The notes below the pieces were generated by a model, which searched no databases, had not been told where the DNA came from, and saw only the letters and a program-made list of their open reading frames with translations. Shown here one piece after another: positions 62,759 to 64,000 of a stretch of 64,000 nt of DNA. A program made the position numbers and the translations under genes. The stretch comes from Mycolicibacterium phocaicum. Its GTDB lineage: Bacteria > Actinomycetota > Actinomycetes > Mycobacteriales > Mycobacteriaceae. The DNA is taken from NCBI RefSeq assembly GCF_010731115.1, contig NZ_AP022616.1, positions 4,340,001-4,404,000 of the forward strand, read 5' to 3'. Position 1 is the stretch's first letter, and each line of letters opens with the position of its first letter.

Positions 62759-64000
62759 AGTGTCGGTAGCTCCGTCGTGTAGAGCCACGCCGTCCACAGT
62801 CCGCGCAGGGACTGGTCGGTGTAGTGCGCGGCCAGGCCGGTGAAGTCATCGGTCAGTGCGGTCGAGTGCCGGTACCGGGTGGTCCAATCCCGCAGCAGCG
62901 CAAAGAAATTCGTGTCACCGATCGTGCGTCGCAGAGCATGCAGGGTCAGCGCGCCGCGCTTGTAGACGCGGTCGTCGAACATGTCCTCGGGTCCAGGATC
63001 GGCGAGCAACAGGTTCTGCGGCAGGCCGCGGAGTTTCTGCAGATTGTGGGTGGCCAGTTGGTCGGCGGTGCGCCAGCCCGACTCCTCGGCCCACAGCCAT
63101 TCGGCGTAACAGGCAAATCCCTCATGCAGCCAGATGTCGCGCCACCGTCGTACCGTCACCGAGTTGCCGAACCACTGGTGGGCCATCTCGTGCGCGATCA
63201 GCCGTTCGGCGCCGCGGCGGCCGTCGCAATGGTTGGCCCCGAAGATCGAAATGCCCTGTGCTTCAAGCGGGATCTCCAGCTCGTCGTCGGTGACGACGAC
63301 GGTGTAACCGGTCGATAACGGGTACGGCCCGAACAGCCGGGTGAACAGCTGCATCATCTGGGGCTGCCGGCCGAAGTCGTATTCGAAGTTGCGGATCAGC
63401 CGCTGGGGCAGGGCCGCGGACATCGGCACCGGCGACTTGGCCAGGCGCACCGATTCGTAGCGACCGATCTGCAGCGTGATCAGGTAGGTCGACGTCGGCT
63501 CGGCGAGCTCGTACACCCAGGCCGTCTGTGCCGCACGGGTTTTGCGGCTCACGAGCTCGCCGTTGGCCACCACCCGGTACGGGCTGTCGGTCGTGACCGC
63601 GATGCGGTAGCTGGCCTTGCTGCTCGGGTGGTCGTCGCACGGGAACCAGGACGCCGCGCCGTTCGGCTGCCCGGCCACCAGGGCGCCTTCCGTCAGCTCC
63701 TCGAAACCGACTGTGCCCCAGATGGATTTGATGGGGCGCGGGTTGCCGCCGTAGCGCACCGTCACTTTCATCGCGGCGCCGGCGGGCAGCTGGTCGGCCA
63801 GCGTGATGTGCAGCTTGCCGTTGACGGTGCGGAACTTCGCCGGGCGTCGCCCGTTGACCTCGACCTTGGCCACCGACAGATCGTCGGACAGATCCAGGGT
63901 GAACCAGTTCAGCGACGCCAGGGTGACGGCGGTGATGTTGGCGATACCGCTCAGCCGGTTGCTCTCCACCTTGTACTCGAGGCTCAGCTCGTAGCGGGAC
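62755..64000 (-). CDS. M1-family metallopeptidase (5' end outside window)
   Basis: At least 414 residues; the frame is open to the window edge (reads SRYELSLEYKVESNRLSG), so the N-terminus is missing. Zinc-binding HEMAHQWFGN with the third ligand in the following EGFACYAEW (HExxH-18-E), as in aminopeptidase N. The aminopeptidase GxMEN motif is not seen; the corresponding region reads EAQGISIFGAN, so exopeptidase specificity is uncertain. Last gene visible, coupled to the flippase-like gene. Confidence 0.9.
   Translation of the reverse strand, partial: SRYELSLEYKVESNRLSGIANITAVTLASLNWFTLDLSDDLSVAKVEVNGRRPAKFRTVNGKLHITLADQLPAGAAMKVTVRYGGNPRPIKSIWGTVGFEELTEGALVAGQPNGAASWFPCDDHPSSKASYRIAVTTDSPYRVVANGELVSRKTRAAQTAWVYELAEPTSTYLITLQIGRYESVRLAKSPVPMSAALPQRLIRNFEYDFGRQPQMMQLFTRLFGPYPLSTGYTVVVTDDELEIPLEAQGISIFGANHCDGRRGAERLIAHEMAHQWFGNSVTVRRWRDIWLHEGFACYAEWLWAEESGWRTADQLATHNLQKLRGLPQNLLLADPGPEDMFDDRVYKRGALTLHALRRTIGDTNFFALLRDWTTRYRHSTALTDDFTGLAAHYTDQSLRGLWTAWLYTTELPTL

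Noticed and set aside
61250..62782. 510-codon plus-strand frame, Gln/Arg/Gly-rich
   Set aside because: Antisense shadow of the flippase-like membrane protein and GT2 genes; the composition is typical of reverse-complemented hydrophobic codons.

Overview
The window is a high-GC chromosomal segment of a mycobacterium, most likely a fast-growing Mycolicibacterium. Gene order follows the Mycobacterium tuberculosis Rv3630-Rv3684 region in reverse orientation: galE, cyclase, topA, cspA, ssd/tad, acs, marP, nth, crp, the Get3-like pair, whiB4, ponA2. Features typical of fast growers are an lfrA/lfrR efflux locus and a soxR gene. No PE/PPE genes are present. Homologue names rest on remembered family sequences and synteny; nothing was searched.

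Layout. 1-7.6 kb: methyltransferase, aldo/keto reductase, PadR regulator, antiporter, a repeat-rich protein, LfrA with a frameshifted LfrR, a DUF4262 protein and tRNA-Pro. 7.8-17.5 kb: PLP enzyme, phosphoesterase, PonA2, WhiB4, two Get3-like ATPases, DUF4177/RidA/metallo-beta-lactamase operon, Crp. 17.6-25.7 kb: Nth, TlpA-like, Nudix, MarP operon, EphE, holin-like protein, secreted protease, Acs. 25.8-28.1 kb: a Fic-like hypothetical, the RNA-polymerase-binding RNA Ms1, a HAD hydrolase and the 6C RNA (B11). 28.3-32.9 kb: Ssd-Tad pilus operon and SoxR. 33-43.9 kb: PAS-like protein, helicase, CspA, TopA, adenylate cyclase, DNA polymerase III delta', tRNA-Thr.

43.9-51.4 kb is a 7.4-kb integrated element between 39-bp direct repeats, the left one being the 3' end of tRNA-Thr. 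It carries integrase, repressor, excisionase, small early proteins, a DUF2742 protein, a RepA-like ATPase and an HK97-type capsid, but no visible terminase, portal, protease, tail or lysis gene. It looks like a stripped relative of phiRv1/phiRv2, a phage-satellite type element.

51.5-54.3 kb is a type VII secretion-like cassette: WXG-type protein, LXG-like protein with a glycine-zipper tail, a frameshifted LpqN-like gene and a membrane protein. 54.5-64 kb: a tandem pair of four-cysteine secreted proteins, an envelope glycosylation block (GT-C-like membrane protein, GalE, GT2, DUF2304, flippase-like protein), an amidohydrolase-TetR operon and a truncated M1 peptidase.

Regulation read from sequence: many genes have a TANNNT hexamer 6-7 bases before the start codon (leaderless promoters). 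A SoxR operator sits in a divergent promoter with a 19-bp spacer. A Crp-like box overlaps the acs start region and another lies in the Ms1 promoter. DnaA-like boxes lie upstream of ssd.
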